DNA of 52,139 nucleotides. Source: Candidatus Komeilibacteria bacterium CG11_big_fil_rev_8_21_14_0_20_36_20 (GTDB taxonomy: Bacteria > Patescibacteriota > Patescibacteriia > UBA1558 > GWA2-36-10). This document shows positions 24,118 through 33,045 of the stretch, one piece after another (positions within the stretch are counted from its first letter, which is position 1; every line of letters begins with the position of its first letter). The stretch covers positions 1-52,139 of the forward strand of contig PCWQ01000006.1 of NCBI GenBank assembly GCA_002787405.1, given 5' to 3'. The translations under genes and the position numbers were made by a program. Under the pieces are notes generated by a model. That model saw only the letters and a list, made by a program, of their open reading frames with translations. It ran no database searches and had not been told where the DNA came from.

Positions 24118-25695
24118 ATGCGCAGACCTAAACCAGTAGTTTTAATAATTTTAGATGGCTTTGGTATTGCTCCGCCTTCGCGGGCCAATGCTATTTCCAT
24201 GGCTAGAACTCCTAATTTTGATAAATATGCTTCTAATTATCCGGTCATGCCGTTGGCCTCTTCTGGAGAAGCGGTTGGTTTGTCATGGGGCGAGATGGGA
24301 AATTCAGAGGTGGGTCATATTTCACTGGGTTCGGGGCTGATTCCTTATCAGAATTTGCCGCGAATTACTAAAGCCATTGTTGATGGGGATTTTTTTGAAA
24401 ATAAATCATTTCTCAAAGCTTGTCAGTATGCCAAAAAAAATAACAGTTCTTTGCATTTGATAGGTTTGGTTAGTTCCGGAGGAATTCACAGCTACAATGA
24501 GCATCTTTACGCTTTGGTTGAGTTGGCTCATCAACAGAAAGTTGACAAGTTGTATATTCATGCTTTTCTGGATGGTCGTGATACTCCTCACAATAGCGGT
24601 TTGAATTTTATTATTAAATTGCAGGATCATTTGAAAAAAATCGGTTTAGGTAGCATTGCCACTTTGTCTGGTCGTTTTTGGGCCATGGATCGGGATAACC
24701 GCTGGGAGCGAACGGAAAGGGCCTATCAGGCGCTTGTTAATGGTCTATCTGATGAAAAATTTGATGATCCGCTCAAAGCGATTGAGAGCTCTTACAAAAA
24801 AGAAGTTTATGACGAGGAGTTTGCGCCAATCGTTATTACCGATGATTTGGGTAATCCGCGGGGGAAAATTAGTGACGGCGATGCAGTAATTTTTTTCAAT
24901 TTTAGAGGCGATCGAGCTAGGCAATTGACTAAAGCTTTGACTTTACCTGGTTTTGAAAAATTTAAGCGGGAGTATTATCAGAATTTGTTAATGGTTATTA
25001 TGACTGAATACGAAAAAGATTTGCCGGTAGAAGTAGCTTTTCCTCCTTTATCAATTGAAGTTCCTTTAGCTAGTGTTATTTCTAAAGCTGGTTTAAAGCA
25101 ACTGCATATTGCTGAAACAGAGAAATACGCTCATGTTACTTATTTTTTTAACGGCGGACAGGAGAAGATTTTTGCAGGAGAGGAAAGAGCTTTAGTGCCT
25201 TCTCCTTCAATTTCGTCTTATGATCAAAAGCCGGCCATGTCAGCTCGTGAAATAACTAATAAATTAACACAAGCGATTAAAGAGAATTTGTATGATTTTA
25301 TTGTAGTTAATTTTGCCAATCCAGATATGGTTGGGCATACCGGCAATATGGAAGCGACTATTGAATCTGTTGAGATTATTGATCAATTAGTAGGTAATAT
25401 CGTTGATGTGGTTTTATCCTATGATGGAGCAGTTTTAATCACAGCTGATCATGGCAATGCGGAAAATTTGTATGATTTGCAAACCGGCGTGTTAAATAAA
25501 GAGCATACCAATAATTCTGTTCCTTTATTTATTATTGGGCAGGATTTTGCCGGTAAGAGCGTTTTAAGTGGGGCTTCCGATCAAGATTTAAGTCATGTCA
25601 CGCCGGTCGGCGTATTAGCTGATGTCGCTCCCACTATTTTGAAAATAATGGGGCTTAAAAAACCGCCAGAGATGACAGGCAGTTCTTTAATTTAG
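24118..25695 (+). CDS. gpmI: 2,3-bisphosphoglycerate-independent phosphoglycerate mutase, copy 2
   Basis: The 525-residue protein has the same motifs as copy 1: VLIILDGFG, Ser in GNSEVGHIS, FLDGRDTP, GRFWAMDRDNRW, NFANPDMVGHTG, ITADHGNAEN and EHTNNSVP. There is no N-terminal extension. The two differ widely in sequence although both look active, so this is not a very recent duplication. Copy 2 is closer to the bacterial norm (GLSWGEMGNSEVGH). Possible reasons are dosage, different metal use, or a different phosphate ester for one copy. Confidence 0.95.
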   Translation: MRRPKPVVLIILDGFGIAPPSRANAISMARTPNFDKYASNYPVMPLASSGEAVGLSWGEMGNSEVGHISLGSGLIPYQNLPRITKAIVDGDFFENKSFLKACQYAKKNNSSLHLIGLVSSGGIHSYNEHLYALVELAHQQKVDKLYIHAFLDGRDTPHNSGLNFIIKLQDHLKKIGLGSIATLSGRFWAMDRDNRWERTERAYQALVNGLSDEKFDDPLKAIESSYKKEVYDEEFAPIVITDDLGNPRGKISDGDAVIFFNFRGDRARQLTKALTLPGFEKFKREYYQNLLMVIMTEYEKDLPVEVAFPPLSIEVPLASVISKAGLKQLHIAETEKYAHVTYFFNGGQEKIFAGEERALVPSPSISSYDQKPAMSAREITNKLTQAIKENLYDFIVVNFANPDMVGHTGNMEATIESVEIIDQLVGNIVDVVLSYDGAVLITADHGNAENLYDLQTGVLNKEHTNNSVPLFIIGQDFAGKSVLSGASDQDLSHVTPVGVLADVAPTILKIMGLKKPPEMTGSSLI

Positions 25696-25709
25696 ATATT
25701 TTGTTTTAA

Positions 25710-26159
25710 CTAAGGCAACAACCAGATAATCACAGAAGTCAGAATAATACTTAAGATAATGCCTATTATCACTTCAATATTTTTATGGCCGAATTTTTCG
25801 CCCAGCACGGGGAATTTATATTCTTGCTCATCTGGTAATTCTTTGATAAGTTTGTTGATAGTTTTACTCTGGCTGGTGATTTGTAGGCGGATACCAGAAG
25901 CGTCTCTGATGATTAGTCCTGCCATAATTAAGGCAATGCCAAATTCCGCCGAAGCTAATCCTTTATAGTAGCCAATCACGATGGCTAAAGAGGTGACTAG
26001 TGAAGAATGGCTGGAAGGCATACCGCCATAGCCAGAGATAGCCGCCCAACTAAAACCGTTGTGCTTGATTTCCAGCACGATTTTAATCACTTGATTAATC
26101 AGCATGACTAAGATAGGGATGGCAAAGAATTTGTAGTCGATAATATAGTTTAGTAACAT
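25710..26159 (-). CDS. DUF212/YuiD-type membrane protein (PAP2-related)
   Basis: The 149-residue protein has about four membrane helices and the family mark GGMPSSHSSLVTSLA (about residues 45-60), which resembles the phosphate-binding loop of PAP2 and haloperoxidase phosphatases. IRDASGIRLQ in the middle is also conserved. The biochemical role is unproven. It is divergent from uppP with a 58-bp gap that must hold both promoters, and a link with lipid phosphate recycling is plausible. Confidence 0.85.
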   Translation of the reverse strand: MLLNYIIDYKFFAIPILVMLINQVIKIVLEIKHNGFSWAAISGYGGMPSSHSSLVTSLAIVIGYYKGLASAEFGIALIMAGLIIRDASGIRLQITSQSKTINKLIKELPDEQEYKFPVLGEKFGHKNIEVIIGIILSIILTSVIIWLLP

Positions 26160-26217
26160 TTAAGATTGAGGATTATTAGTTAATATTATAATTATAGCAA
26201 AAATTAGATAAAATTCA

Positions 26218-26979
26218 ATGAATATTTTTGAGGTTATTTTTTTAAGTGTGGTGCAGGGAATAACTGAATGGTTGCCAATTTCAAGTTCAGGCCATTTAGT
26301 TATCTTTGAAAAATGGCTGAATATCCGGTCCGCTTCTTTGGAATTTGATATTTTTCTTCATTTAGCTAGTTTAGCGGTTTTGTTGATATTTTTTCATAAG
26401 GAGATAAAGCAGATTTTAAGAACATTTTGGGCGGATCTTTCCGGCCAGCCCAAAGAAGATGAACGGAAAAATTGGTGGTGGTATATTATTATTAGTAGTG
26501 TTATAACGGCCATTATTGGTCTGATTTTATACAAACAAATAGATACATTTCGGAACATTTCTTCAGTAGCCAGCTGGCTGTTGGTTACTTCTATTTTATT
26601 GCTAGCCACTAAATTTAGCAAAAGCAAAAGAGAGCTTACTTGGGTTGATGCTATTGTTTTAGGCGTAGTGCAGGGCTTGGCTGTCTTACCGGGGTTATCT
26701 AGAAGTGGGGCGGTAATTGCTGTGGCTCTGATAATGAAGATAAGGAAAAGACAAGCTTTTGATTATGCTTTTCTCCTGGCTATTCCGGCTATTTTGGGTT
26801 CATTCATTTTAACAGTGAAAAGTTTTAATTTTGACTGGTTTTATATTGCTGGTTTTATTACGACTGCCTTTATTAGTTTTTTAGCTCTGGATTGGTTGAA
26901 ACAGATTGTCAGGCATAATCATTTGTATTTATTTTGTATTTATACTTTGATATTAAGTTTAATTATTAAAATATTTTAA
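26218..26979 (+). CDS. uppP: Undecaprenyl-diphosphatase
   Basis: The 253-residue membrane enzyme recycles the lipid carrier of cell-wall synthesis. Both family motifs are present: GITEWLPISSSGH (about residues 14-26) and VLPGLSRSGAVIA (about 157-169). There are seven to eight helices. It overlaps manC by one base (TAATG), so uppP-manC-mltG form a coupled envelope operon. Confidence 0.97.
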   Translation: MNIFEVIFLSVVQGITEWLPISSSGHLVIFEKWLNIRSASLEFDIFLHLASLAVLLIFFHKEIKQILRTFWADLSGQPKEDERKNWWWYIIISSVITAIIGLILYKQIDTFRNISSVASWLLVTSILLLATKFSKSKRELTWVDAIVLGVVQGLAVLPGLSRSGAVIAVALIMKIRKRQAFDYAFLLAIPAILGSFILTVKSFNFDWFYIAGFITTAFISFLALDWLKQIVRHNHLYLFCIYTLILSLIIKIF

Positions 26980-28055
26980 TGTTATATTCTGTTATTTTAG
27001 CCGGCGGTAGCGGCACGCGACTCTGGCCAATTTCCACAACAAAATTGCCTAAGCAGATAAAGAATATTTTAAGTGATCGGACATTGTTAGAGGACACTTA
27101 TCAACGTTTACTAAAGGGATTTTCTGCTGAAGATATATTTGTGGTGAGCAGTAAGCATTTAAAAAAGGAAGTCAAAAAACAACTTTCTCTCAGCAAGCAA
27201 CATATTTTTGTCGAGCCAGAGCCAAAGGGTACGGCTATGGCAATCGGTTTAGCGGCTATTAGATTATTTCATCTTGATCCAGAGGCGACCATAGCTATTA
27301 TCAATAGTGACGCTTATGTTAAAGAAACCGAAAAATATTTAGAAGTTATTAAGCAAGCTGGTCAAATTGCAGAAAAATATCCTAATCAGATGGTCTTAAT
27401 TGGTATTAAGCCAAATTATCCTGAAACGGGCTACGGTTATATTGAGATAGAAGGATCGATTAAAGAAGCAGGTGTTTATCAAGTTAAATCTTTTAAAGAA
27501 AAACCAAATTTGGCTACTGCCAAAAAATATCTTCAAGCCGATCGGTATTTTTGGAATCCGGCAATTTTTGTTTTTAAGGCCAAGCAAATCTTACTTTGGT
27601 ATCAGAAAAATTTGCCGGATTTATATGAGTCCTTAACACAACTACAGCAGAGTTTAAAAAAGTCAGAAGAGGCATATGAACAAGTTTTAAGACAGGAATA
27701 TGCCAGAGTGAAGAATGTTTCCATTGATTATGGTCTGTTGGAGAAGATGAAAGAGATGCTACTTCTCCCGGCTGACTTGACTTGGCTGGATATTGGTAAC
27801 TGGCGCAGTTTGCGTGATGTTCGGTTATTGGAGAGTCAAGATGATAATGTTACGAACGGTAAATTGATTTCTCTTGATAGTCACCGTAATCTATTGTATA
27901 GTTGTGATGGTAAATTGATAGCCACCATTGGTGTTGAGGATATGATTTTAGTGGAAACAGACAAGGTAATATTTTTATGTCCAGCTGAACAAGCTCAGCA
28001 AATTAAGGAGTTATTAAAAAAAGTGAAGGATAATAATTTGGAAGATTATTTATGA
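26979..28055 (+). CDS. manC: Mannose-1-phosphate guanylyltransferase
   Basis: The 358-residue enzyme makes GDP-mannose for glycans. It has the nucleotide loop LAGGSGTRLWPIS, KQ (in LPKQIKN), the EPEPKGTA loop, GYGYIE, KEKPNLATA and the FWNPAIFVF motif. It lacks the C-terminal phosphomannose isomerase domain of the bifunctional forms. It overlaps uppP by one base and mltG by four (ATGA). It implies that the cell makes or modifies mannosylated envelope polymers. Confidence 0.92.
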   Translation: MLYSVILAGGSGTRLWPISTTKLPKQIKNILSDRTLLEDTYQRLLKGFSAEDIFVVSSKHLKKEVKKQLSLSKQHIFVEPEPKGTAMAIGLAAIRLFHLDPEATIAIINSDAYVKETEKYLEVIKQAGQIAEKYPNQMVLIGIKPNYPETGYGYIEIEGSIKEAGVYQVKSFKEKPNLATAKKYLQADRYFWNPAIFVFKAKQILLWYQKNLPDLYESLTQLQQSLKKSEEAYEQVLRQEYARVKNVSIDYGLLEKMKEMLLLPADLTWLDIGNWRSLRDVRLLESQDDNVTNGKLISLDSHRNLLYSCDGKLIATIGVEDMILVETDKVIFLCPAEQAQQIKELLKKVKDNNLEDYL

Positions 28056-29050
28056 AGATTATTATAAAATTATTTTTTATTATTTTAGTAATTTTTGGGG
28101 TATGGTTTTTTATTACTATTTTTTCCGGCAACGATAGAGAGGAGAGCCAAACTTTTGTGGTCAAAAACGGAGAGATTTTAGATGAGATTAGTCAGAATTT
28201 ATATGGAGACGGCTTGATTAAAAATAAATTTGTGTTTAGAACTTGGCTTTGGTTGAAGAAAGCGGAAGAAAAAGTAAAAGCCGGTAGTTATATTATTCCC
28301 GCCGATGCTTCTATTCGTGAAATAGCTAAGATGTTGATCAATTTGCCGACCAATCAGCAGTCAACTGTGCAGATAATCGGCGGTTGGAATCGTCAATGGG
28401 ATAAACTGGAAAAAGAGTTGACTGAAAATAATCTATCGTATCAGGAATTTTTGCAATTAACAGCCAGTAAACAGGATTGGCAACAGCAATATTCTTTTTT
28501 AGAAGACGCGCCAGCTAAAGCTAGCTTAGAAGGGTATCTTTTTCCTGATACTTATTTTGTTGATGCTAATACTACAGTGAGTGATTTAGTTATCAAAACT
28601 TTGAATAATTTTGATCAAAAATTGGATTCTGAATTGCGTCAGGAGATTGAGCGTCAAGGCAAGACAATCTTTGAAGTGGTCACTTTGGCTTCTATTGTGG
28701 AAAGAGAGGTGCCTAATGAAGAAGATAAAAAAATAGTGGCTGATATATTTTTAAAACGGCTGGATATTAACTTGGCCTTGCAGTCTGATGCCACTGTTAA
28801 TTTTGTAACCGGTAAAGGGTTAGCTCAGCCGACCCTAGAAGATTTACAAGTAGATTCTTTATATAATACTTATAAATATGCCGGATTGCCACCCGGACCG
28901 ATTTCCAATCCAACTTTGAGTAGTATTGAAGCTGTTATTTATCCCGTCAGTAATTCGTATTATTTTTTCTTGACTACTAAAGAAGGAGAAGTTATTTATA
29001 GCCAGACCTATGATGAGCATTTAGCTAATAAAGCTAAATATTTGGATTAA
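28052..29050 (+). CDS. mltG: Endolytic murein transglycosylase MltG
   Basis: The 332-residue protein has an N-terminal membrane anchor (residues 5-23), a LysM-like subdomain (about 30-100) and the YceG fold. The catalytic Glu is in TLASIVEREVP (about residue 217). The ending LPPGPISNPTLSSIEAVIYPV and YSQTYDEH match the family closely. It cuts nascent glycan strands near the inner membrane. It is the last gene of the envelope operon. Confidence 0.96.
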   Translation: MKIIIKLFFIILVIFGVWFFITIFSGNDREESQTFVVKNGEILDEISQNLYGDGLIKNKFVFRTWLWLKKAEEKVKAGSYIIPADASIREIAKMLINLPTNQQSTVQIIGGWNRQWDKLEKELTENNLSYQEFLQLTASKQDWQQQYSFLEDAPAKASLEGYLFPDTYFVDANTTVSDLVIKTLNNFDQKLDSELRQEIERQGKTIFEVVTLASIVEREVPNEEDKKIVADIFLKRLDINLALQSDATVNFVTGKGLAQPTLEDLQVDSLYNTYKYAGLPPGPISNPTLSSIEAVIYPVSNSYYFFLTTKEGEVIYSQTYDEHLANKAKYLD

Positions 29051-29062
29051 TAAATTGAAGAG

Positions 29063-29091
29063 TTGACAGAATAATCTAAATAATATATACT
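29063..29091 (+). promoter_or_regulatory. Promoter of the rplJ-rplL operon
   Basis: TTGACA and TATACT with a 17-base spacer lie about 20 bases before the L10 leader. Confidence 0.85.
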
Positions 29092-29112
29092 ATTTCTACA
29101 ATTTAATTTAAA

Positions 29113-29204
29113 GCCGCAGATAGTAGGTCGCCCTATAGGCGATAAATCCTACCGAGGTCACAGAAGACTATTTTTAATGTCTGCGGAATTATACGCAGAT
29201 TTTT
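29113..29204 (+). promoter_or_regulatory. Ribosomal protein L10 leader with attenuator
   Basis: The leader folds with an outer stem CCGCAGA (29114-29120) / TCTGCGG (29180-29186) around an inner helix region (AGTAGG...CCTAC) and a GGTCACAGAAGACT kink typical of L10-binding RNA. TCTGCG at 29180 can instead pair with CGCAGA (29195-29200), which is followed by TTTTTT, a terminator. So the two structures exclude each other. L10(L12)4 binding would decide which forms. Confidence 0.8.
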
Positions 29205-29218
29205 TAATCTAAAAATTT

Positions 29219-29740
29219 ATGCCTAAAACTAAAGAACAAAAAAAAGAAACTATTGCTCAACTTAAAGATAAACTTAGCCAAAGTAAGTCCGTTGTTTTTA
29301 CTGGTGACACTGGTTTGAATGTTAAGACAGCCGAGGCCTTAAGAAAAGAGCTGAGAGAAAATAAAGCGGAGTATTTAGTGGCTAAGAAGACTTTAATTAA
29401 ATTAGCTGACGAAAATTTAAAAAATGAAAAAGAAATTGATCAGATGAGCGGTTCAATTGGTTTAACTTTTTCTTATGATGATGAAATTTCCGGTGTCAAG
29501 ATTGTTAGCAAATTTGCTAAAGAAAATGAAACTTTTAAAATCAGCGGAGGCCTATTAGAAAATAAATTTATTTTGCCGGAGATGGTTGAACGTTTAGCTT
29601 CTTTGCTTTCTCGAGAACAATTGCTGGCTAAATTAGTAGGTACTTTGCAGGCGCCAATTAGCGGTTTCGCCAGAGTCTTGAGTGGCAACACCAGAAATTT
29701 AGTCGGTGTTTTAAGTGCGATTAGAGATAAGAAAAATTAA
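29219..29740 (+). CDS. rplJ: 50S ribosomal protein L10
   Basis: The 173-residue protein starts KTKEQKKETIAQLKDKL as in L10, contains VVFTGDTGLNVKTAEALRKELRE and AEYLVAKKTLIKLA, and has the C-terminal helix that holds L7/L12 dimers. It forms the stalk base of the large subunit and should control its own operon through the leader. Normal length. Confidence 0.96.
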   Translation: MPKTKEQKKETIAQLKDKLSQSKSVVFTGDTGLNVKTAEALRKELRENKAEYLVAKKTLIKLADENLKNEKEIDQMSGSIGLTFSYDDEISGVKIVSKFAKENETFKISGGLLENKFILPEMVERLASLLSREQLLAKLVGTLQAPISGFARVLSGNTRNLVGVLSAIRDKKN

Positions 29741-29771
29741 ATATATTTAATAAATAATTAATATAAAATTT

Positions 29772-30191
29772 ATGTCCGAAGATAAAAAGGAAGAGCAAAA
29801 AAAAGTAGAAGTGCCTGCAAAATTCAAAGGCATTGTTGAAGAAGTTGAAAAAATGTCAGTGCTGGATTTATCAGAGTTAGTTTCAATTTTGGAAGATAAA
29901 TTCGGTGTTAGCGCTGCTGCTCCGGTAGCTGCTATGGCTGCTGCTCCAGCTGGTGATGGTAATGGTGCAGCTGAAGAAAAGACTTCTTTCAACGTAGAAT
30001 TGACTGCTACTGGTAGTAACAAAATTGGCGTAATTAAAGCTTTAAGAGAAATTACCCAATTGGGATTAAAAGAAGCTAAGGATATGGCTGACGGAGCTCC
30101 CGCTATGGTTAAAGAAGCCGCTTCTAAAGAAGAAGCAGAGGAGATGAAAGCCAAACTTACAGAAGCTGGCGCTACCGTTACTTTAAAATAA
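29772..30191 (+). CDS. rplL: 50S ribosomal protein L7/L12
   Basis: The 139-residue protein has an N-terminal dimerisation helix ([19 protein letters not shown]), an Ala-rich hinge ([16 protein letters not shown]) and a complete C-terminal domain ([26 protein letters not shown]...[11 protein letters not shown]). It recruits translation factors. It is about 10-15 residues longer than usual, from a charged N-terminal extension. It lies 31 bases after rplJ. Confidence 0.97.
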   Translation: MSEDKKEEQKKVEVPAKFKGIVEEVEKMSVLDLSELVSILEDKFGVSAAAPVAAMAAAPAGDGNGAAEEKTSFNVELTATGSNKIGVIKALREITQLGLKEAKDMADGAPAMVKEAASKEEAEEMKAKLTEAGATVTLK

Positions 30192-30264
30192 AAAATACCC
30201 CCTCTTATTCTGTCCCTTGACTTTACTCGGGATAGGATTCCCCCCTAAATGGGGGTATTTTTTT
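30192..30264. terminator. Terminator of rplJ-rplL, possibly bidirectional
   Basis: AAAATACCCCC at 30192 can pair with GGGGGTATTTT at 30251 across a loop that itself contains CCCCCC. The 3' arm runs into seven Ts on the plus strand, and on the minus strand the reverse arm also ends in Ts. It sits between convergent genes. Confidence 0.75.
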
Positions 30265-32374
30265 ATTCATTTATAGCTAGTAAATAAAGGTGATTATTAT
30301 TGAGTAGATAAATTGCTTTTTCTTCAGGATCAATCGCTAAATCATTTAAGTTATCAAATTTGATGGAAGTGTATTGATCTTTAATCTGGCCATCTTTATC
30401 CAGAATGATAATTCTTTTATATTGTGGATCGATAATGTAAAGATAATTAGAATCTTTGAAGGTTTTAATTGTAGCATCGGAACCAATAATTGGATGGGGT
30501 TCATGATAATTAAAAGCATCTTTTTCTCCTTTAAGGAATTTAGTAATGGCGCCATTATTATTAATAATATAAATACTGCCGTCTATGGCTAAACTATTGG
30601 CCTGACTTAAATCAACGGTTTCATTGAGCCAGGCAGAGCCATTGGCGAAACTTTCTCCCCGTTCAGGATATTTAAATATTTGATTATTTTGGGGGTCCAA
30701 AACATAGAGGTTGTTGCTGTAGATAGCTAAATCCTGTACGGAAGTATTGCCGGCTGTTTGGGAAAAATTGAATGTTTCAATTTGCCGGCTGTCAATATTA
30801 AAGATAAAGTATTGATTGTTGTTACCAAGAATTAATTTGTTTGTGTTGGGCCAATCAGCTAAAAATTTTCCATCAGCAAAGTCAATTAACGCTTTAAGCT
30901 GATCATTTTCTAAAACATAAAGTTGATTATTACCTAAAATGTAAAACTTATTATCCTTTTGGACAATTTGCTTGGCATTTTCCAAAACAGAACTTAAGTC
31001 AAATATTTCCACTGGTGAGGGCACGACATAGATATGACGCACTTTGTTTAATTGTTGCCAGACTTGGTCTTTAATCACATCAACCTCCTTTTGCTGTTCA
31101 GCTGAGTGGATAATTAATTTTTCAATAATTTGATTAATCTCTAAGAGTAGATTTTCAGCCGCTTGTTCGTCATTGTAAATTAGTTTTGATTCGGCTTCCG
31201 TAAATTTTATGTTGATCTCCTGAATAGAGTTATAATAATCAACATCTTTTTGTTTTTCACTCCTTTTTTGCGTTAAAAAGACCAAAGTTTGCATAAAAAC
31301 CAAGAATATTATCAATAGTCCAATTAGGGCGATTTTCTTTTTTAAATTTAGACGGCTGAACCAATTATATTTACGGCTGGCCGTGGTGGTAATGCGGTCT
31401 ATGGTTTTTACCTCTTTTTTATGGCGATATTGATTGGAGGCCAGAAATAGGAAACCATCTTTGACTCTCTGCCAGATAAAGACCACTACTTTTTTAATGA
31501 TCACAAAAAATAGTTTAGTAGAGCTGACTAAACCTTGAAATTTTTTAAGGAAGTTTACATTTTTAAAGGCCTTTAGATCAATAACCCATTTAGTACGCGG
31601 CACATTTGTGCCTCGTTTTGTTTGTTTATTGGAAGTTTGTTTTTGTGAATCACTAATATCCTGGACTGAAGTTTCCGTTTCACTGTTTATTTTTTCTTCT
31701 TTTAATTCAGCATCTAGGCCGTTTGATTTTTTAATGATTAAAGAATTTAAAGTGACAAAGTCTGGTACAGTTTCCAGTAGCTGTTTGATTTTTATAACCG
31801 CCGAAGGAGGAGAGTAGCGTTTAACTAGCTGTTTGATTTTTTCTTTAGAAATATAATCAAAAAGAGAATTGGTAGAAATAATCAAAACATCACCCTGATC
31901 CAATTGACCGCTGATAATATCTGAAAATAGTTTAGTAAGGTTGATTTCGTTATTTTTGGAAATAATAGTAGTGAATTGGTTGCTGTGTAACAAGAGGGCG
32001 TTGATATTGCCAATACTGGAAATATAAATATTATCTTCATAAATCATGCCGATAGCTAAATCAATGTTGGCTAGCCAGTTTTTTATTTTAGGGGAGGTGT
32101 TTAATTCTGGTAAAAGCTGATTAATTTTTTGCAGCACCTCTTCTAAAATTAATTCCGGATCGTTGGTCTGGCTGTTTTGTGCTTCATAGAAGTAGGTGGT
32201 AGCTTCATCAATAATTTGGTCAATTAGCGGCTGTTGGTCAATCTTTGTTTTAAGAGACTCAAAAATAATGAATAACTGGCCTTTTTCAGAGGCATCACTA
32301 GTATAAGACTCTGAAAATACGCGTGAGTTAAGATGATCATGTATGAATAATTTGTGGTATTTAAGATCCATCAA
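30263..32374 (-). CDS. Membrane protein: degenerate PP2C-like domain plus beta-propeller
   Basis: The protein has 703 residues. Residues 1-215 resemble a PPM/PP2C phosphatase: NIDLAIGMIYEDNIYISSIGNINALLL and GDVLIISTNSLFDYIS match its central strands, but the metal-binding Asp motifs are absent. A basic linker follows, then one membrane helix at about 347-370 (KKIALIGLLIIFLVFMQTLVFL). A coiled segment (about 380-440) comes next, then about six propeller-like repeats of the 'NLYVLDPQNNQIFKYP' type to the end. So a cytoplasmic pseudophosphatase may be coupled to an outside propeller. The start could be either of two adjacent ATGs. Confidence 0.65.
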   Translation of the reverse strand: MMDLKYHKLFIHDHLNSRVFSESYTSDASEKGQLFIIFESLKTKIDQQPLIDQIIDEATTYFYEAQNSQTNDPELILEEVLQKINQLLPELNTSPKIKNWLANIDLAIGMIYEDNIYISSIGNINALLLHSNQFTTIISKNNEINLTKLFSDIISGQLDQGDVLIISTNSLFDYISKEKIKQLVKRYSPPSAVIKIKQLLETVPDFVTLNSLIIKKSNGLDAELKEEKINSETETSVQDISDSQKQTSNKQTKRGTNVPRTKWVIDLKAFKNVNFLKKFQGLVSSTKLFFVIIKKVVVFIWQRVKDGFLFLASNQYRHKKEVKTIDRITTTASRKYNWFSRLNLKKKIALIGLLIIFLVFMQTLVFLTQKRSEKQKDVDYYNSIQEINIKFTEAESKLIYNDEQAAENLLLEINQIIEKLIIHSAEQQKEVDVIKDQVWQQLNKVRHIYVVPSPVEIFDLSSVLENAKQIVQKDNKFYILGNNQLYVLENDQLKALIDFADGKFLADWPNTNKLILGNNNQYFIFNIDSRQIETFNFSQTAGNTSVQDLAIYSNNLYVLDPQNNQIFKYPERGESFANGSAWLNETVDLSQANSLAIDGSIYIINNNGAITKFLKGEKDAFNYHEPHPIIGSDATIKTFKDSNYLYIIDPQYKRIIILDKDGQIKDQYTSIKFDNLNDLAIDPEEKAIYLLNNNHLYLLAINE

Positions 32375-32436
32375 TTTACTTTTATTTCAAATAATATTAT
32401 ACTATATTTAGTATCTTTAGTAAATTAAAGATAGTT

Positions 32437-33045
32437 ATGCTTGAGCAAATTTTTGGCTCAACAGCCAGAACGAAAATTTTAAAGTTTTTTTGTCTTCATC
32501 TGCAAGATAAATTTTTTATCAGAGAATTATCACGTGATTTAAACTTGCAGTTAAATTCTATTCGTCGGGAATTGGATAATCTAGAGAATTTTGGTTTTTT
32601 GTATTCAGAAGAGCAACCAGGAAAAAAATTTTATTTTGTCAATCAAAATTTTTCTTTGTTTACAGAAATAAAAAATTTAGTACTGAAATCTTTGGCGGTT
32701 GAAGAAATGCATATTGCCGGCCAGATGTCTAAAATTCCCGGTTTATCATTATTAATTTTTACCGGAGTGTTAACTAACGCTCCGACTTCAACGGATGTGC
32801 TTATTGTCGGGAAAGTTAAGAAAAAAGAGTTTGGTAGATATTTAAAGAAAATTGCTGAAGGTACGCCGGAGGAGCTGCGTTACACTTTTCTTAGCAAGCA
32901 AGATTATTTGTATCGGCTGGAGATAACTGATAAGTTTATTTATGATATTTGGGCCCATGAAAACATTGTCGTTGTTGACAAACTTTCCAAAGAAATAAAG
33001 AAAAAGAAGTTAGATGATTATAATTTTAAACATTTTAGAGAATAA
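32437..33045 (+). CDS. Winged-helix regulator with nucleotidyltransferase-like C-terminus
   Basis: The 202-residue protein has an N-terminal winged helix (about 8-75): FIRELSRDLNLQLNSIRRELDNLENFGFL is a clear recognition region of the ArsR/MarR type. The C-terminal part (LSLLIFTGVL, TSTDVLIVGKVKKKEF) has the strand pattern of MNT-type nucleotidyltransferases, but the catalytic GSxxxGxxxxxSDxD is missing; only a TDVLIVG strand remains. Such fusions recur in CPR. The target is unknown. It overlaps the next gene by 32 bases. Confidence 0.65.
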   Translation: MLEQIFGSTARTKILKFFCLHLQDKFFIRELSRDLNLQLNSIRRELDNLENFGFLYSEEQPGKKFYFVNQNFSLFTEIKNLVLKSLAVEEMHIAGQMSKIPGLSLLIFTGVLTNAPTSTDVLIVGKVKKKEFGRYLKKIAEGTPEELRYTFLSKQDYLYRLEITDKFIYDIWAHENIVVVDKLSKEIKKKKLDDYNFKHFRE

